A stretch of DNA of 64,000 bases, taken from positions 1,426,001 to 1,490,000 of the forward strand of contig CAWKKD010000005.1 in the NCBI GenBank assembly GCA_963850195.1, given 5' to 3'. Under the pieces are notes generated by a model. That model was not told where the DNA came from. It did not search any database and saw nothing but the letters and a program-made list of their open reading frames with translations. Within the stretch, counting starts at the first letter, position 1; each line of letters opens with the position of its first letter. This DNA is from Actinoallomurus sp963850195. Its GTDB lineage: Bacteria > Actinomycetota > Actinomycetes > Streptosporangiales > Streptosporangiaceae. This document shows positions 37,106 through 46,155 of the stretch, in pieces. Made by a program: the position numbers and the translations under genes.

Positions 37106-38268
37106 TGCCCGCTCCCCTGGACGCCCTCGCGAAGGTCTGTGAGGTACGGCCCGCCGAGGCGGACGACGCCGTGCAGGGCGTCATGCCCTCGTACGTGGCC
37201 GCGCCCGCGAGCGTCGCGGAGGCGAGCGAGCTGATGCGGACCGCCGCCGAGCACGAGCTGGCGGTCGTGCCGCGCGGTGCGAGCACCAAGCTGCGGTGGG
37301 GCAACCCGCCCGAGCGCTGCGACCTCGTCGTCGAGACGCGCAGGCTCGACCGGGTGATCGACCACGCGGCGGGCGACCTCGTCGTCGTCGCCGAGGCGGG
37401 CGTACACCTGGACGACCTCCAGGAGACCCTTCGCGGCGCGGACCAGCAGCTCGCCCTGGACGGCCTGGTCGCGGGCGCGACCGTGGGCGGCGCGCTGGCC
37501 ACCGCGACCGCCGGGCCGCGGCGGCTGCTGTACGGCTCGGCGCGTGACCTGCTGATCGGCATCGCGGTGATCCGCGCCGACGGCGTCCTCGCGCGGGCCG
37601 GCGGCAAGGTGGTCAAGAACGTCGCGGGCTATGACCTCGGCAAGCTCTACACCGGTTCGCGCGGCACGCTCGGCCTGATCGTGGAGGCGGCGTTCCGGCT
37701 GCACCCGCTGCCGAGGGCGCAGGCGTACGTCGCGGCCACGGCCGAGGACGCCGGACGCGCGCGGGAGATGGTGCGCGCCCTGTCGGCGTCCGCGCTGGTC
37801 CCGGCCGCGATCGAGGTGGACGGGCTCACGGTCGCGGTGCTGCTGGAGGGCGTGCCCGAGGCCGTACGGCTCCGCGCCGAGGCCGCACGTGACCTGATCG
37901 ACGGGACCCTGGTGGACGGCCCGCCGCCGTGGTGGGGCCGCCTGCCCGAGGGCGCGGTCCTCGCCGAGGTACGCGCCGCGCCGACGGCCCTGGAGGCCCT
38001 GCTCGGCGCGCTGGACGGCGACGACACGGCAAGGCTGCGCGGCTCGGCCGGTCGCGGCGTGTGGCACGTGGGGATGGCCGCGGACGACGCGACCGAAACC
38101 CTGGCGCGGCTGCGGCGGCACGGCGACGTCGTCGTCCTGGACGCGCCGGACGGCGTACCCCTCGATCGGTGGGGGCCGATCCCGGCGCTGCCACTGATGC
38201 GACGGGTCAAGCACGAGTTCGACCCCGGCAACCGGCTGTCGCCGGGGCGCTTCGCGGGAGGGATCTGA
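37105..38268 (+). CDS. glcE: glycolate oxidase FAD-binding subunit GlcE
   Basis: A 387-aa, short FAD-binding PCMH protein. VPRGASTKLRWGNPP (about 55) and GGALATATAGPRR with GGKVVKNVAGYDLGKLYTG (about 172) match GlcE. It lacks the C-terminal oxidase domain of GlcD as expected. The ATG overlaps the glcD stop (TGATG) and its stop overlaps glcF, so the three subunits are translationally coupled. Confidence 0.92.
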   Translation: MPAPLDALAKVCEVRPAEADDAVQGVMPSYVAAPASVAEASELMRTAAEHELAVVPRGASTKLRWGNPPERCDLVVETRRLDRVIDHAAGDLVVVAEAGVHLDDLQETLRGADQQLALDGLVAGATVGGALATATAGPRRLLYGSARDLLIGIAVIRADGVLARAGGKVVKNVAGYDLGKLYTGSRGTLGLIVEAAFRLHPLPRAQAYVAATAEDAGRAREMVRALSASALVPAAIEVDGLTVAVLLEGVPEAVRLRAEAARDLIDGTLVDGPPPWWGRLPEGAVLAEVRAAPTALEALLGALDGDDTARLRGSAGRGVWHVGMAADDATETLARLRRHGDVVVLDAPDGVPLDRWGPIPALPLMRRVKHEFDPGNRLSPGRFAGGI

Positions 38269-39527
38269 TGGAGGACTTCCGCCGGCTCCTGGACGACTGC
38301 GTCCACTGCGGGTTCTGCCTGCCGACCTGCCCCACATACGAACTGTGGGGCGAGGAGATGGACTCCCCGCGCGGCCGCATCCACCTGATGAGCCAGTACG
38401 AGGAGGGCGCGCCGCTCGCCGACTCGACGGTCGAGCACATCGACCGCTGCCTCGGCTGCATGGCGTGCGTGACCGCGTGCCCGTCGGGCGTGCGGTACGA
38501 CCGGCTCATCGAGATCACGCGTGCTCGGGTCGAGGAGGAGCATCCGCGCTCGCGCGGCGAACGGCTGCTCCGCGAGGCGATCTTCGCGGTCTTCCCGTAC
38601 CCGCGCCGGCTCAGGGCCCTGCGCTGGCCGCTGCGCGCGTACCAGGCCACGAAGATCAACATGTCGCCGCTGCTCTCCCGGATCTCGCCCACGCTGGCCG
38701 CCATGGAGCGGCTGGCGCCGCCCGGCGCCAAGCCCGTACGCCTCCCGGCGCACGTCACGGCGCGCGGCGAGCGCCGCGCGGTCGTCGGCATGCTGACCGG
38801 CTGCGTGCAACGGGAGTTCTTCCCCGGCGTCAACGCCGCGACCGCGCGCGTCCTCGCGGCGGAGGGCTGTGACGTCGTCATCCCGAAGAGCCAGGGGTGC
38901 TGCGGGGCCCTGTCTCTGCACAGCGGGCGCGCCGAGGAGGCACGGGCGTTCGCGAAGGCGACGATCGAGTCCTTCGCGGGGGTCGACACCGTGGTCGTGA
39001 ACGCCGCGGGCTGCGGGTCGGCGATGAAGGACTACGCGGACGTCCTGGCGGACGACCCGGAATGGGCCGAGCGCGCCGCGGAGCTGACCGCCAAGACGCG
39101 CGACCTGGCGGAGTTCATCGCCGAGTTGGGCCCGCGCGCTGCCCGCCACCCGCTCGAGATGACGGTCGCCTACCACGACGCCTGTCACCTCGCGCACGCC
39201 CAGGGGATCCGCGCGCAGCCGCGCGCGTTGCTCGCCGGCATTCCCGGCCTGGAGGTCAGGGAGATCGCCGACCCGGAGATCTGCTGCGGGTCAGCCGGTG
39301 TCTACAACCTGCTCCAGCCTGAGGCCGCCGGTGAGCTGGGCGACCGCAAGGCCGAGAACGTCTCGGCGACAGGAGCGGACCTGCTGGTCGCGGCCAATCC
39401 CGGCTGCTCCCTGCAGATCGCCACGGCCCTGCGTCGCCGTGGCGAGGAGATCGCGGTGGCCCACACCGCTGAGGTACTCGACGCATCCATTCGGGGGACC
39501 GGCAAGGAGCTGCTCTCCCGGAGGTGA
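38268..39527 (+). CDS. glcF: glycolate oxidase iron-sulfur subunit GlcF
   Basis: A 419-aa electron-transfer subunit. Two 4Fe-4S ferredoxin motifs are complete (Cys11, 14, 17, 21 and Cys61, 64, 67, 71), followed by two CCG domains (KSQGCCGAL, and HDACHLAHAQG with EICCGSAGVYN). It passes electrons from GlcDE to the membrane quinone pool. Followed directly by the permease gene. Confidence 0.93.
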   Translation: MEDFRRLLDDCVHCGFCLPTCPTYELWGEEMDSPRGRIHLMSQYEEGAPLADSTVEHIDRCLGCMACVTACPSGVRYDRLIEITRARVEEEHPRSRGERLLREAIFAVFPYPRRLRALRWPLRAYQATKINMSPLLSRISPTLAAMERLAPPGAKPVRLPAHVTARGERRAVVGMLTGCVQREFFPGVNAATARVLAAEGCDVVIPKSQGCCGALSLHSGRAEEARAFAKATIESFAGVDTVVVNAAGCGSAMKDYADVLADDPEWAERAAELTAKTRDLAEFIAELGPRAARHPLEMTVAYHDACHLAHAQGIRAQPRALLAGIPGLEVREIADPEICCGSAGVYNLLQPEAAGELGDRKAENVSATGADLLVAANPGCSLQIATALRRRGEEIAVAHTAEVLDASIRGTGKELLSRR

Positions 39528-39532
39528 GCCCG

Positions 39533-41167
39533 TTGTACCGCCAAGTACTCGATCCCGTCGCCCATTCCCTCGCCTGGAGTTCGCTCGTCGCCGCACTGCC
39601 GTTGCTCACGTTGTTCGTGCTGCTCGGCATCCTGCGGATGCGAGCCTGGGTCGCGTCGATCATCGCCCTCGCCGTCGCCCTGGTCATCGCGGTCTTGGCG
39701 TACGGGATGCCGGTCGGGCAGGCGCTGCTCGCCGGCACCGACGGCGCGGCGTTCGGCTTCTTCCCGATCCTGTGGATCGTGATCAACGCGATCTGGGTCT
39801 ACACGATGACCGTGAAGACCGGCCACTTCGACGTGCTGCGACGATCGTTCGCACGGGTCAGCGACGACCAGCGCATCCAGGCGATCATCATCGCCTTCTC
39901 CTTCGGCGCGCTGCTGGAGGCCCTGGCCGGGTTCGGCACGCCGGTCGCGGTCACCTCGGTGATGCTGATCGCGCTCGGCTTCAAGCCGCTGAAGGCCGCC
40001 GTGCTGGCGCTGACGGCCAATACCGCGCCGGTGGCGTTCGGCGCCATGGCGACCCCGATCATCACCCTCGGCAAGGTCACCACGCAGTCCAGCGACACGC
40101 TCGGCGCGATGGTCGGACGCCAGACGCCGATCCTCGCGCTGTTCGTGCCGCTCGTGCTCGTCGCGATCGTGGACGGGAGCAAGGGCATCCGCGAGACCTG
40201 GCCGGTCGCGCTCGGCTGTGGTGCGGTCTTCGCGGTCGCGCAGTACGTCACGTCGAACTTCATCTCGGTACCGCTGGCCGACGTCGTGGCCTCGCTGGTG
40301 TCCGCGGCGGCCGTGGTGCTGATGGTGCGGGCCCGGCCGCGTACCGAGGTCCGACAGGCGGTCGTGGCGGGCGGCGCGGCCGACGAGGCGACGCCGGAGT
40401 TCGCCGGGCGGGTGGCGCGGCCCGACTCCACCGGGGAGATCGTCAAGGCCTACCTGCCGTACGGGATCATCATCGCGGTCTTCGTCTTCTGTCAGATCAC
40501 CCCGATCAAGGAGCAGCTCGACAAGGCCACCCGTACCGCGCAGTGGCCGGGCCTGGACCTGGTGAACGCCAAGGGCAAGCCGCTTTCGCTGGTGACGTTC
40601 AACCTGAACTACCTGACCTCGCCCGGCACCCAGATGCTCGTCGCCGGGCTGCTCACGATGGTCGCCCTGCGGATCTCGGTGGCGCGCGGGCTGCGCGCGT
40701 ACCGCGACTCGCTGGTGCAGCTCCGCTGGGCGATCCTCACCGTGATGCTCGTCCTGGCGCTCGGCTTCGTGATGAACGCCTCCGGCCAGACGATCACCCT
40801 GGGCACGTGGATGGCGGGGGCCGGCGGGTTCTTCGCGTTCCTGTCGCCGATCCTCGGCTGGCTCGGCACGGCCGTGACCGGGTCGGACACCTCCTCCAAC
40901 TCGCTGTTCGGCGCGTTGCAGACGGCCGCGGCGGGCAAGGCGAACCTGTCCCCCGTCCTGCTGGCCGCCGCGAACAGCTCCGGTGGCGTGCTGGGGAAGA
41001 TGGTCTCGCCGCAGAACCTCGCGATCGCCGCGGCGGCCGTCGGCCTGGACGGCAAGGAGGGCGACATCTTCCGCCGGGTGATCGTGTGGAGCCTGCTGTT
41101 CCTGGCGGGCATGTGCGTGCTCGCCCTGTTGCAGTCCGTGGTGGTGCTGTCCTGGATGGTGCCCTGA
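39533..41167 (+). CDS. lctP: LctP/GlcA-type lactate/glycolate permease
   Basis: About 544 aa, with 12 or more membrane spans. The family marks FGALLEALAGFGTPVA and SDTSSNSLFG are clear. Members (LldP, GlcA) import L-lactate, D-lactate and glycolate by proton symport, fitting the upstream glcDEF. I prefer TTG 39533, which has GGAGGTGA at 5 nt; GTG 39524 lies inside that ribosome site and overlaps the glcF stop. Confidence 0.9.
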   Translation: MYRQVLDPVAHSLAWSSLVAALPLLTLFVLLGILRMRAWVASIIALAVALVIAVLAYGMPVGQALLAGTDGAAFGFFPILWIVINAIWVYTMTVKTGHFDVLRRSFARVSDDQRIQAIIIAFSFGALLEALAGFGTPVAVTSVMLIALGFKPLKAAVLALTANTAPVAFGAMATPIITLGKVTTQSSDTLGAMVGRQTPILALFVPLVLVAIVDGSKGIRETWPVALGCGAVFAVAQYVTSNFISVPLADVVASLVSAAAVVLMVRARPRTEVRQAVVAGGAADEATPEFAGRVARPDSTGEIVKAYLPYGIIIAVFVFCQITPIKEQLDKATRTAQWPGLDLVNAKGKPLSLVTFNLNYLTSPGTQMLVAGLLTMVALRISVARGLRAYRDSLVQLRWAILTVMLVLALGFVMNASGQTITLGTWMAGAGGFFAFLSPILGWLGTAVTGSDTSSNSLFGALQTAAAGKANLSPVLLAAANSSGGVLGKMVSPQNLAIAAAAVGLDGKEGDIFRRVIVWSLLFLAGMCVLALLQSVVVLSWMVP

Positions 41168-41277
41168 CCACATGTGACCGCTGACGTCAAGGCCATCCCG
41201 GTGGTTGCTTTGCTATCTTTTGCCCCATACGCGCCAAGTGTCACAAGGGCATCGGCAGGCAACCCCCGGGATGGACA

Positions 41278-41979
41278 TTGGCCCCGATTCACCACTCCCA
41301 CCGGCGGCGGAAGACGGCGCGAAGCAGTGCCGTCGGGCTCGGCGTGGCCGGTGCCGTCACGGGTGGGCTCGCCGTGGTCGTGGTCGTCACGCTGGCCGTC
41401 CTCGCACGCGGCCACGGCACCGAGCCCGAGGCCGCGCCGCGTCCGATGGCGATCCGGTCGGTCTCCGGCGAGGGCCGGCAGGTCAAGACCGGCGACCGGC
41501 TCGGCATCGGCACCCCGGACGGCTTCACGTACTCGCTCGGCGCCGTACGCGCCGGCACCTCCGACCGGCCGCTCGACAGCACGCAGACCCCGCCGCCGGA
41601 CGGGGAGACGCTCGCCTACATCGACTACGTGATCACCAACACGGGCACCGCGCCGGCGCTGCTGGACTTCCCCGCCGACCTGTTCGTCCGGCGGTCGCTC
41701 GTGCCGGCGAAGGCCGACGGCCGCTGCATGCCCCAGCCCGGCGCGCCCGAGGACCTGTGCACGCTGCCGGACCACACGGACGTGGTGAACACGCTCGGCT
41801 ACCCGGCGCCCACGACCCAGGACGACGACCAGTACATCCCGGCCGGCGCCAGCTACCTGGTACGGGTCGCCACCGACCTGCCGGTGAGCCCGAAGACCGG
41901 CCGCGGCGACCTGGGGCTGTACGTCTGGAGCCCGCGCTTCACCCCCGACCGGCTGGCGGTCGAGGTCGCGCTGCCATGA
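41278..41979 (+). CDS. membrane-anchored extracytoplasmic protein of unknown function
   Basis: A 233-aa protein starting at TTG (GGGA 8 nt upstream). Basic N-terminus (HHSHRRRKTARS), one membrane span (about 18-43) and an exported beta-rich domain resembling DUF4352/telokin-like extracellular domains: YIDYVITNTGTAPALLDFPADLFV, with two cysteines (GRCMPQP, DLCTLP) 14 residues apart. It ends 64 bp before the two-component system on the same strand. An envelope-stress or wall role is possible but not shown. Confidence 0.6.
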   Translation: MAPIHHSHRRRKTARSSAVGLGVAGAVTGGLAVVVVVTLAVLARGHGTEPEAAPRPMAIRSVSGEGRQVKTGDRLGIGTPDGFTYSLGAVRAGTSDRPLDSTQTPPPDGETLAYIDYVITNTGTAPALLDFPADLFVRRSLVPAKADGRCMPQPGAPEDLCTLPDHTDVVNTLGYPAPTTQDDDQYIPAGASYLVRVATDLPVSPKTGRGDLGLYVWSPRFTPDRLAVEVALP

Positions 41980-42031
41980 GAAGTCAATGAGAAAACGCCG
42001 CATCCCCCGCTGACCATGGCATATCGCCAGT

Positions 42032-42037
42032 TAACGT
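42032..42037 (+). promoter_or_regulatory. -10 element of a likely leaderless response-regulator transcript
   Basis: TAACGT, then 6 bp and the GTG at 42044 without a ribosome site. Confidence 0.45.
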
Positions 42038-42043
42038 CATGAC

Positions 42044-42721
42044 GTGCGCATTCTCGTGGTGGACGACGAACCGGCCGTGCGCGAGTCGCTGGCCAGCAGC
42101 CTCACGTTCGAGGACTACGAGGTCGGGACCGCGGTGGACGGCCTCGACGCGCTCGGCGCGCTCGAGCGCGACCGGCCCGACCTGGTCATCCTCGACGTCC
42201 TCATGCCGCGCCTCGACGGCCTGACCACCTGCCGGCGGATGCGGGCGCGCGGCGACACGCTGCCGGTGCTCATGCTGACCGCCCGCGAGACGATCGGCGA
42301 CCGCGTCACCGGGCTGGACGCCGGGGCCGACGACTACCTCGTCAAGCCGTTCGAGCTGGACGAGCTGCTCGCCCGCGTACGCGCGCTGCTGCGCAGGAGC
42401 GCGCCCGCGACGCGGCCGGACGACGGCGGCACCGCCTCTGAGTACGCCGGGCTGCGGATGGACACGCTCACCCGCGAGGTCTCCCGCGACGGCCGCGAGC
42501 TCACCCTGACCCGTACCGAGTACGCGCTGCTGGAGATGTTCCTCGACCATCCGCGGCAGGTGCTGACCCGTGAGCGGATCCTCGAGACGGTCTGGGGCTT
42601 CGACTTCGAGCCCGCCTCCAACTCCCTCGACGTCTACGTGATGTACCTGCGCCGCAAGCTGGGCGAGCCACGGACGATCCACACCGTGCGCGGCGTCGGG
42701 TACGTCCTGCGCGCGACATGA
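42044..42721 (+). CDS. OmpR-family response regulator
   Basis: A 225-aa regulator. Receiver domain with acidic pair Asp7-Asp8, phospho-acceptor Asp51 (LVILDVLMP) and DDYLVKPFEL; the winged-helix DNA-binding domain covers about 130-225 (SLDVYVMYLRRKLG). Closest in feel to MprA/PrrA of mycobacteria. It overlaps the kinase gene by 4 bp (ATGA). Confidence 0.93.
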   Translation: MRILVVDDEPAVRESLASSLTFEDYEVGTAVDGLDALGALERDRPDLVILDVLMPRLDGLTTCRRMRARGDTLPVLMLTARETIGDRVTGLDAGADDYLVKPFELDELLARVRALLRRSAPATRPDDGGTASEYAGLRMDTLTREVSRDGRELTLTRTEYALLEMFLDHPRQVLTRERILETVWGFDFEPASNSLDVYVMYLRRKLGEPRTIHTVRGVGYVLRAT

Positions 42722-44112
42722 CCCGCCGGCTGAGCCTGCGCGCCCGGCTCACGGTGCTGACCGGCCTGGCCGTCGCCGTGGCGGTCGCGGCCTGCGCGAT
42801 CGGCTGCTGGTTCCTCGTACGCGGGCGGCTGATGGACCAGCTCGACCGGTCGCTGTCCGGCCCCGGCCTCGGCGGCCCGCCGCCCGGCTCCACGCTGGAC
42901 ATCTGCCGGCGGCCCCGGCACGACGACGACCGGTTCAAGGGATACCTGCCGACGATCCAGGTCGTGTGGCGAGACGGCACGTCGTGCGGGCCGCCCGGCA
43001 CCGTGGACCCGCTGGTCACCACGGCCGCCGACACCGCGGTCGCCGCCGGTCTCCGCGGCGGGACGTACCGGGACGGCACGACGCGCGACGGCGTGCGCGT
43101 ACGGGTGTTCACCCGTCCCGACCGGGCCGGCAGCGGCGCGGCCATCGCCGTCGCGCGGCCGCTCGCCCCGGTCGGGCAGTCGCTGAACAGCCTGGCGCTG
43201 CTGCTCCTCGCGGTCAGCGCGGTCGGCGTGGTCGGCGCGGCGACCGCCGGTCTGCTCATCGCGCGCGCCGGACTGCGGCCCGTGGACCGCCTCACCGACG
43301 CCGTCGAGCACATCGCGCGTACCGAGGACCTCGACACCACGATCCCGGCCGAGGGCAAGGACGAGATCGCCCGCCTGAGCCGGTCCTTCAACAGCATGAC
43401 CGGGGCGCTCGCCGCCTCCCGCGAACGGCAGCAGCAGCTCATCGTCGACGCCGGGCACGAGCTGCGCACGCCGCTGACCAGCCTGCGCACCAACGTCGAC
43501 CTGATGCTTCGCAGCGAGGCCACCGGCCGCCCGCTGCCCGCCGACGACAAGCACCGGCTGCTGGTCAACGTGAAGGCACAGCTCATCGAGCTGTCGAGCC
43601 TGGTCGGCGACCTGCTCGACCTCTCGCGCGCCGAGACGCCGTCCGGGTCCGAACCCGTCGCGCTGCACGAGGTCGTCGAGAGCGCGGTGAGCCGGGCCCG
43701 GCTGCGCGGCCCGGGGTTGAAGATCAGCGCCGAGGCCACGCCCTGGTACGTGCTCGGCGACGCCGCGTCGCTGGAGCGCGCGGTCGTGAACCTGCTGGAC
43801 AACGCCGTGAAGTTCAGCCCGCCGGACGGGACCGTGACCGTACGCCTCGACGGCGGCGAGCTGACCGTACGCGACGAGGGGCCCGGCATCCCGCCGGAGG
43901 ACCTGCCGTACGTCTTCGACCGGTTCTGGCGGTCGCCGTCGGCGCGCGGGCTGCCCGGGTCGGGACTCGGCCTGGCGATCGCGGCACGCGCCGTACACGA
44001 GGCCGGCGGGCGGATCCGGCTCGGCCCGGCGGAGGGCGGCGGCGCCGAGGCCCGGCTGGCGCTGCCCGGTACGCCCACGACACGGCGAAGGCCCTCAGAT
44101 ACGAACGCCTGA
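42718..44112 (+). CDS. sensor histidine kinase (MprB-like)
   Basis: A 464-aa kinase. Membrane spans at about 11-33 and 158-182 enclose a sensor domain of about 125 residues with two Cys (DICRRP, TSCGPP). HAMP (about 183-235), HisKA with His247 (DAGHELRTPL) and an HATPase domain (NLLDNAVKFS, DEGPGIPPED, GSGLGLAIA) follow. The architecture is that of MprB, an envelope-stress sensor. The upstream exported protein may be its ligand or target. Confidence 0.92.
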   Translation: MTRRLSLRARLTVLTGLAVAVAVAACAIGCWFLVRGRLMDQLDRSLSGPGLGGPPPGSTLDICRRPRHDDDRFKGYLPTIQVVWRDGTSCGPPGTVDPLVTTAADTAVAAGLRGGTYRDGTTRDGVRVRVFTRPDRAGSGAAIAVARPLAPVGQSLNSLALLLLAVSAVGVVGAATAGLLIARAGLRPVDRLTDAVEHIARTEDLDTTIPAEGKDEIARLSRSFNSMTGALAASRERQQQLIVDAGHELRTPLTSLRTNVDLMLRSEATGRPLPADDKHRLLVNVKAQLIELSSLVGDLLDLSRAETPSGSEPVALHEVVESAVSRARLRGPGLKISAEATPWYVLGDAASLERAVVNLLDNAVKFSPPDGTVTVRLDGGELTVRDEGPGIPPEDLPYVFDRFWRSPSARGLPGSGLGLAIAARAVHEAGGRIRLGPAEGGGAEARLALPGTPTTRRRPSDTNA

Positions 44113-44120
44113 GGGCCTTC
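44087..44120 (+). terminator. terminator at the end of the histidine kinase gene
   Basis: Perfect 12-bp stem GAAGGCCCTCAG / CTGAGGGCCTTC (44087-44098 and 44109-44120) with a 10-nt loop; it includes the kinase stop codon and can also serve the convergent DUF397 gene. Confidence 0.8.
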
Positions 44121-44133
44121 GATCTGTTCTGGA

Positions 44134-44229
44134 TCAGGCGCGATCGTCGAGGACGGTGACCTCGACGCAGTCGCCGCTGCCGCCTTGGGAGCGGCTGCTC
44201 TTGCGCCAGGTGGGGCTGGTGTCAGACAC
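44134..44229 (-). CDS. short DUF397 family protein
   Basis: A 31-aa frame from GTG 44229 with the sequence WRKSSRSQGGSGDCVEVTVL, the unmistakable N-terminal half of DUF397 (W-KSS...CVEV). Normal members are about 60 aa and continue with a VRDSK-type half that is missing here. AGAGG lies about 10 nt before the GTG. It is 17 bp downstream of the DUF5753 regulator, its standard partner: in Streptomyces such pairs (WhiJ, BldB and Scr1 neighbourhoods) affect development and antibiotic production. Truncated but intact in frame, so possibly still functional. Confidence 0.75.
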   Translation of the reverse strand: MSDTSPTWRKSSRSQGGSGDCVEVTVLDDRA

Positions 44230-44246
44230 GGTGTATTACCTCTTCA

Positions 44247-45086
44247 TCATGGGTTGGCGGCCAACCGCCGCAGGAAGGCCATCGACTTGGGAATCCCAAG
44301 CGCGGAGGCGCTCAGGTGCTTGAAGACGCGCCGCCTTTCTTCGATCTTGGCGACGCCCTCCGTATAGGAGGACTCGGGCCGCATCTCGCGGTAGACCAGG
44401 GGCGGATCGTCCTCGTAGTCCAGGATCACGAACGAGCCGGACAGACCCGGATGCGGGGCGACGTTCAGCGGCATGATCTGGACGTTGACATGGTCCATGC
44501 GCTCGGTGTCGATGAGTCGCTGGAGCTGCTCGACCTTGGCCTCGGGCGAGCCGAACGAGCGGGCCACAGCGGACTCGTCGATGATCGCCCACAGCTCCGG
44601 CGGGTCGTCGGCGGTGAGAATCTCCTGCCGCTGCATGCGGAGCTGCACCAGGCGGTCGATTTCCTTCTCGTCTGTCATCAGGTAGCCGCGCTGGATCGCG
44701 CGGGCGTACTCCGGTGTCTGGAGCAGGCCGGGGATGACGAGCGGCTGCCAGGTGGAGATCTTGGCCGCCTCGGCCTCGAACTCCACGAAGTTGTCATCGA
44801 GGTTGAAGTCCGCCCACCATCCGCGTGTCCTAGCCTCGCGGGTCAGCGCCAGCAAGGCCTCGCGCTGCTCCTCATCGGCCACGCCGTACAGGTCGAGCAG
44901 GTTTCGGATGTCGGCGACGCGTGGCTGGACGGCCTTGGCTCTCTCCAACGTGTTGATCTTGCCGACGGACCACTCCGTTGCCTTGGTGACCTCGTCGGCG
45001 GTCATGCCGGCCGTCTCCCGAAGCTTGCGCAGTTCTCGCGCGAGCCGACGGCGTCGCACCGTTGGTGAGTGCCGAGAGTCGGCCAT
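44247..45086 (-). CDS. XRE-family regulator with DUF5753 domain
   Basis: A 279-aa regulator. N-terminal helix-turn-helix (RKLRETAGMTADEVTKATEWSVGKI, about 20-50) and DUF5753 (about 95-275, with PGLLQTPEYARA). DUF5753 is thought to sense or bind a partner such as DUF397. ATG 45086 follows a GAGGATGGGG stretch. Divergent from another DUF5753 gene and followed by the short DUF397 gene. Confidence 0.9.
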   Translation of the reverse strand: MADSRHSPTVRRRRLARELRKLRETAGMTADEVTKATEWSVGKINTLERAKAVQPRVADIRNLLDLYGVADEEQREALLALTREARTRGWWADFNLDDNFVEFEAEAAKISTWQPLVIPGLLQTPEYARAIQRGYLMTDEKEIDRLVQLRMQRQEILTADDPPELWAIIDESAVARSFGSPEAKVEQLQRLIDTERMDHVNVQIMPLNVAPHPGLSGSFVILDYEDDPPLVYREMRPESSYTEGVAKIEERRRVFKHLSASALGIPKSMAFLRRLAANP

Positions 45087-45178
45087 CGCCCCATCCTCTC
45101 CCCATGCCGCTCGGAGATCTGTACCTGCGGTCACTGATCGTAGGCCGTCGTGACTTGAACCGGACATCAATACACATA

Positions 45179-45296
45179 TCTCCTAACAGGAGACTACTGT
45201 ATCGGGAAGAACTGCTTGCGTTTTCCAATTATGAAAAGCATACTTACCTCACCGTGTCCCGGGTTGGTCACCAACCCGCCTCCCAGCTCCAGGGAG
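45179..45296. promoter_or_regulatory. palindrome-rich region between divergent DUF5753 genes
   Basis: Within 120 bp there are four perfect inverted repeats: TCTCCT-AAC-AGGAGA (45179-45193), TTTTC-N7-GAAAA (45221-45237), GGGTTGG-TCA-CCAACCC (45261-45277) and CTCCC-N7-GGGAG (45280-45296). The first two are in an AT-rich promoter zone and could be operators; the last two are in the expected leader of the right-hand gene and could fold in RNA. Confidence 0.5.
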
Positions 45297-45343
45297 TGAT
45301 CTCCCACCCCCTGACCGGCACGAAAACAACAAAGGAGGTCACC

Positions 45344-46132
45344 ATGTCGCGTCAGCATCGGAGCCCAACGTTGATCACGCTGGGGCGTACGATCCGCGCG
45401 TTCCGGGAGTCCGCCGGGATGATCCAAATAGAGGTGGCCAAACAGCTCGGCTACACCAACGCCTGGCTGAGCAACATCGAGACCGGCCAGATCCGCCCCC
45501 GCCAAGACCAGATCGACGCCATCGAAGAACTCCTGGGCATCCCGTCCGGTGTGTTGTTGACCATCCAGAAACAACACGACGCCGAAAGCCTGCCCGGCCA
45601 CCTACGCCCCTGGCCCGGAGAGGAATACCTGGCGACCGTCATCCGCACCTACCAGATCGCGCTGGTCCCCGACCTGCTCCAAACCGAGGACTACACCCGC
45701 GCACTGCTGTCCGGCGACGAGAACGCGATACGCGCACGAATGGAACGCCAACGCGTCCTCACCCGCGAAGACCCCCAACCTCCGATGTTCCACTGCGTCA
45801 TCGACGAGGCCGTCCTGCTCCGTGACCAGGGCGGGACCGCGGTGATGCGCGACCAGCTCCTGCACCTGATCAAGGTCGTCTCACCGCCACGCCTGACCGT
45901 CCAGATCCTGCGCTCGGCCGACAACCCCTACCCGTACGGGCCGTTCTCGCTCGCGACCGTCGAGGACGGCGAGGCGGGGCTGATCCAGACCCCGGTCCGC
46001 GACATCGTCACCAACAGCCGCGAAGACATCGCAGCCCTGACCGCCGCGTGGGAGGCCGTCCGCACCTTCGCGCTCTCCCAACGCGACTCCACCGAACTCA
46101 TCCAACAGGTCGCCGACGAACGATGGAATTGA
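45344..46132 (+). CDS. XRE-family regulator with DUF5753 domain
   Basis: A 262-aa regulator. HTH at about 12-45 (RAFRESAGMIQIEVAKQLGYTNAWLSNIETG) and DUF5753 (about 90-255, PDLLQTEDYTRAL). Very strong ribosome site AAAGGAGG 6 nt before ATG 45344. Unlike its divergent neighbour it has no DUF397 gene after it; it converges on the LysR gene with a 23-bp gap. Confidence 0.9.
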   Translation: MSRQHRSPTLITLGRTIRAFRESAGMIQIEVAKQLGYTNAWLSNIETGQIRPRQDQIDAIEELLGIPSGVLLTIQKQHDAESLPGHLRPWPGEEYLATVIRTYQIALVPDLLQTEDYTRALLSGDENAIRARMERQRVLTREDPQPPMFHCVIDEAVLLRDQGGTAVMRDQLLHLIKVVSPPRLTVQILRSADNPYPYGPFSLATVEDGEAGLIQTPVRDIVTNSREDIAALTAAWEAVRTFALSQRDSTELIQQVADERWN

Positions 46133-46155
46133 GCACACGCCGCTGTTCCTCGCGA

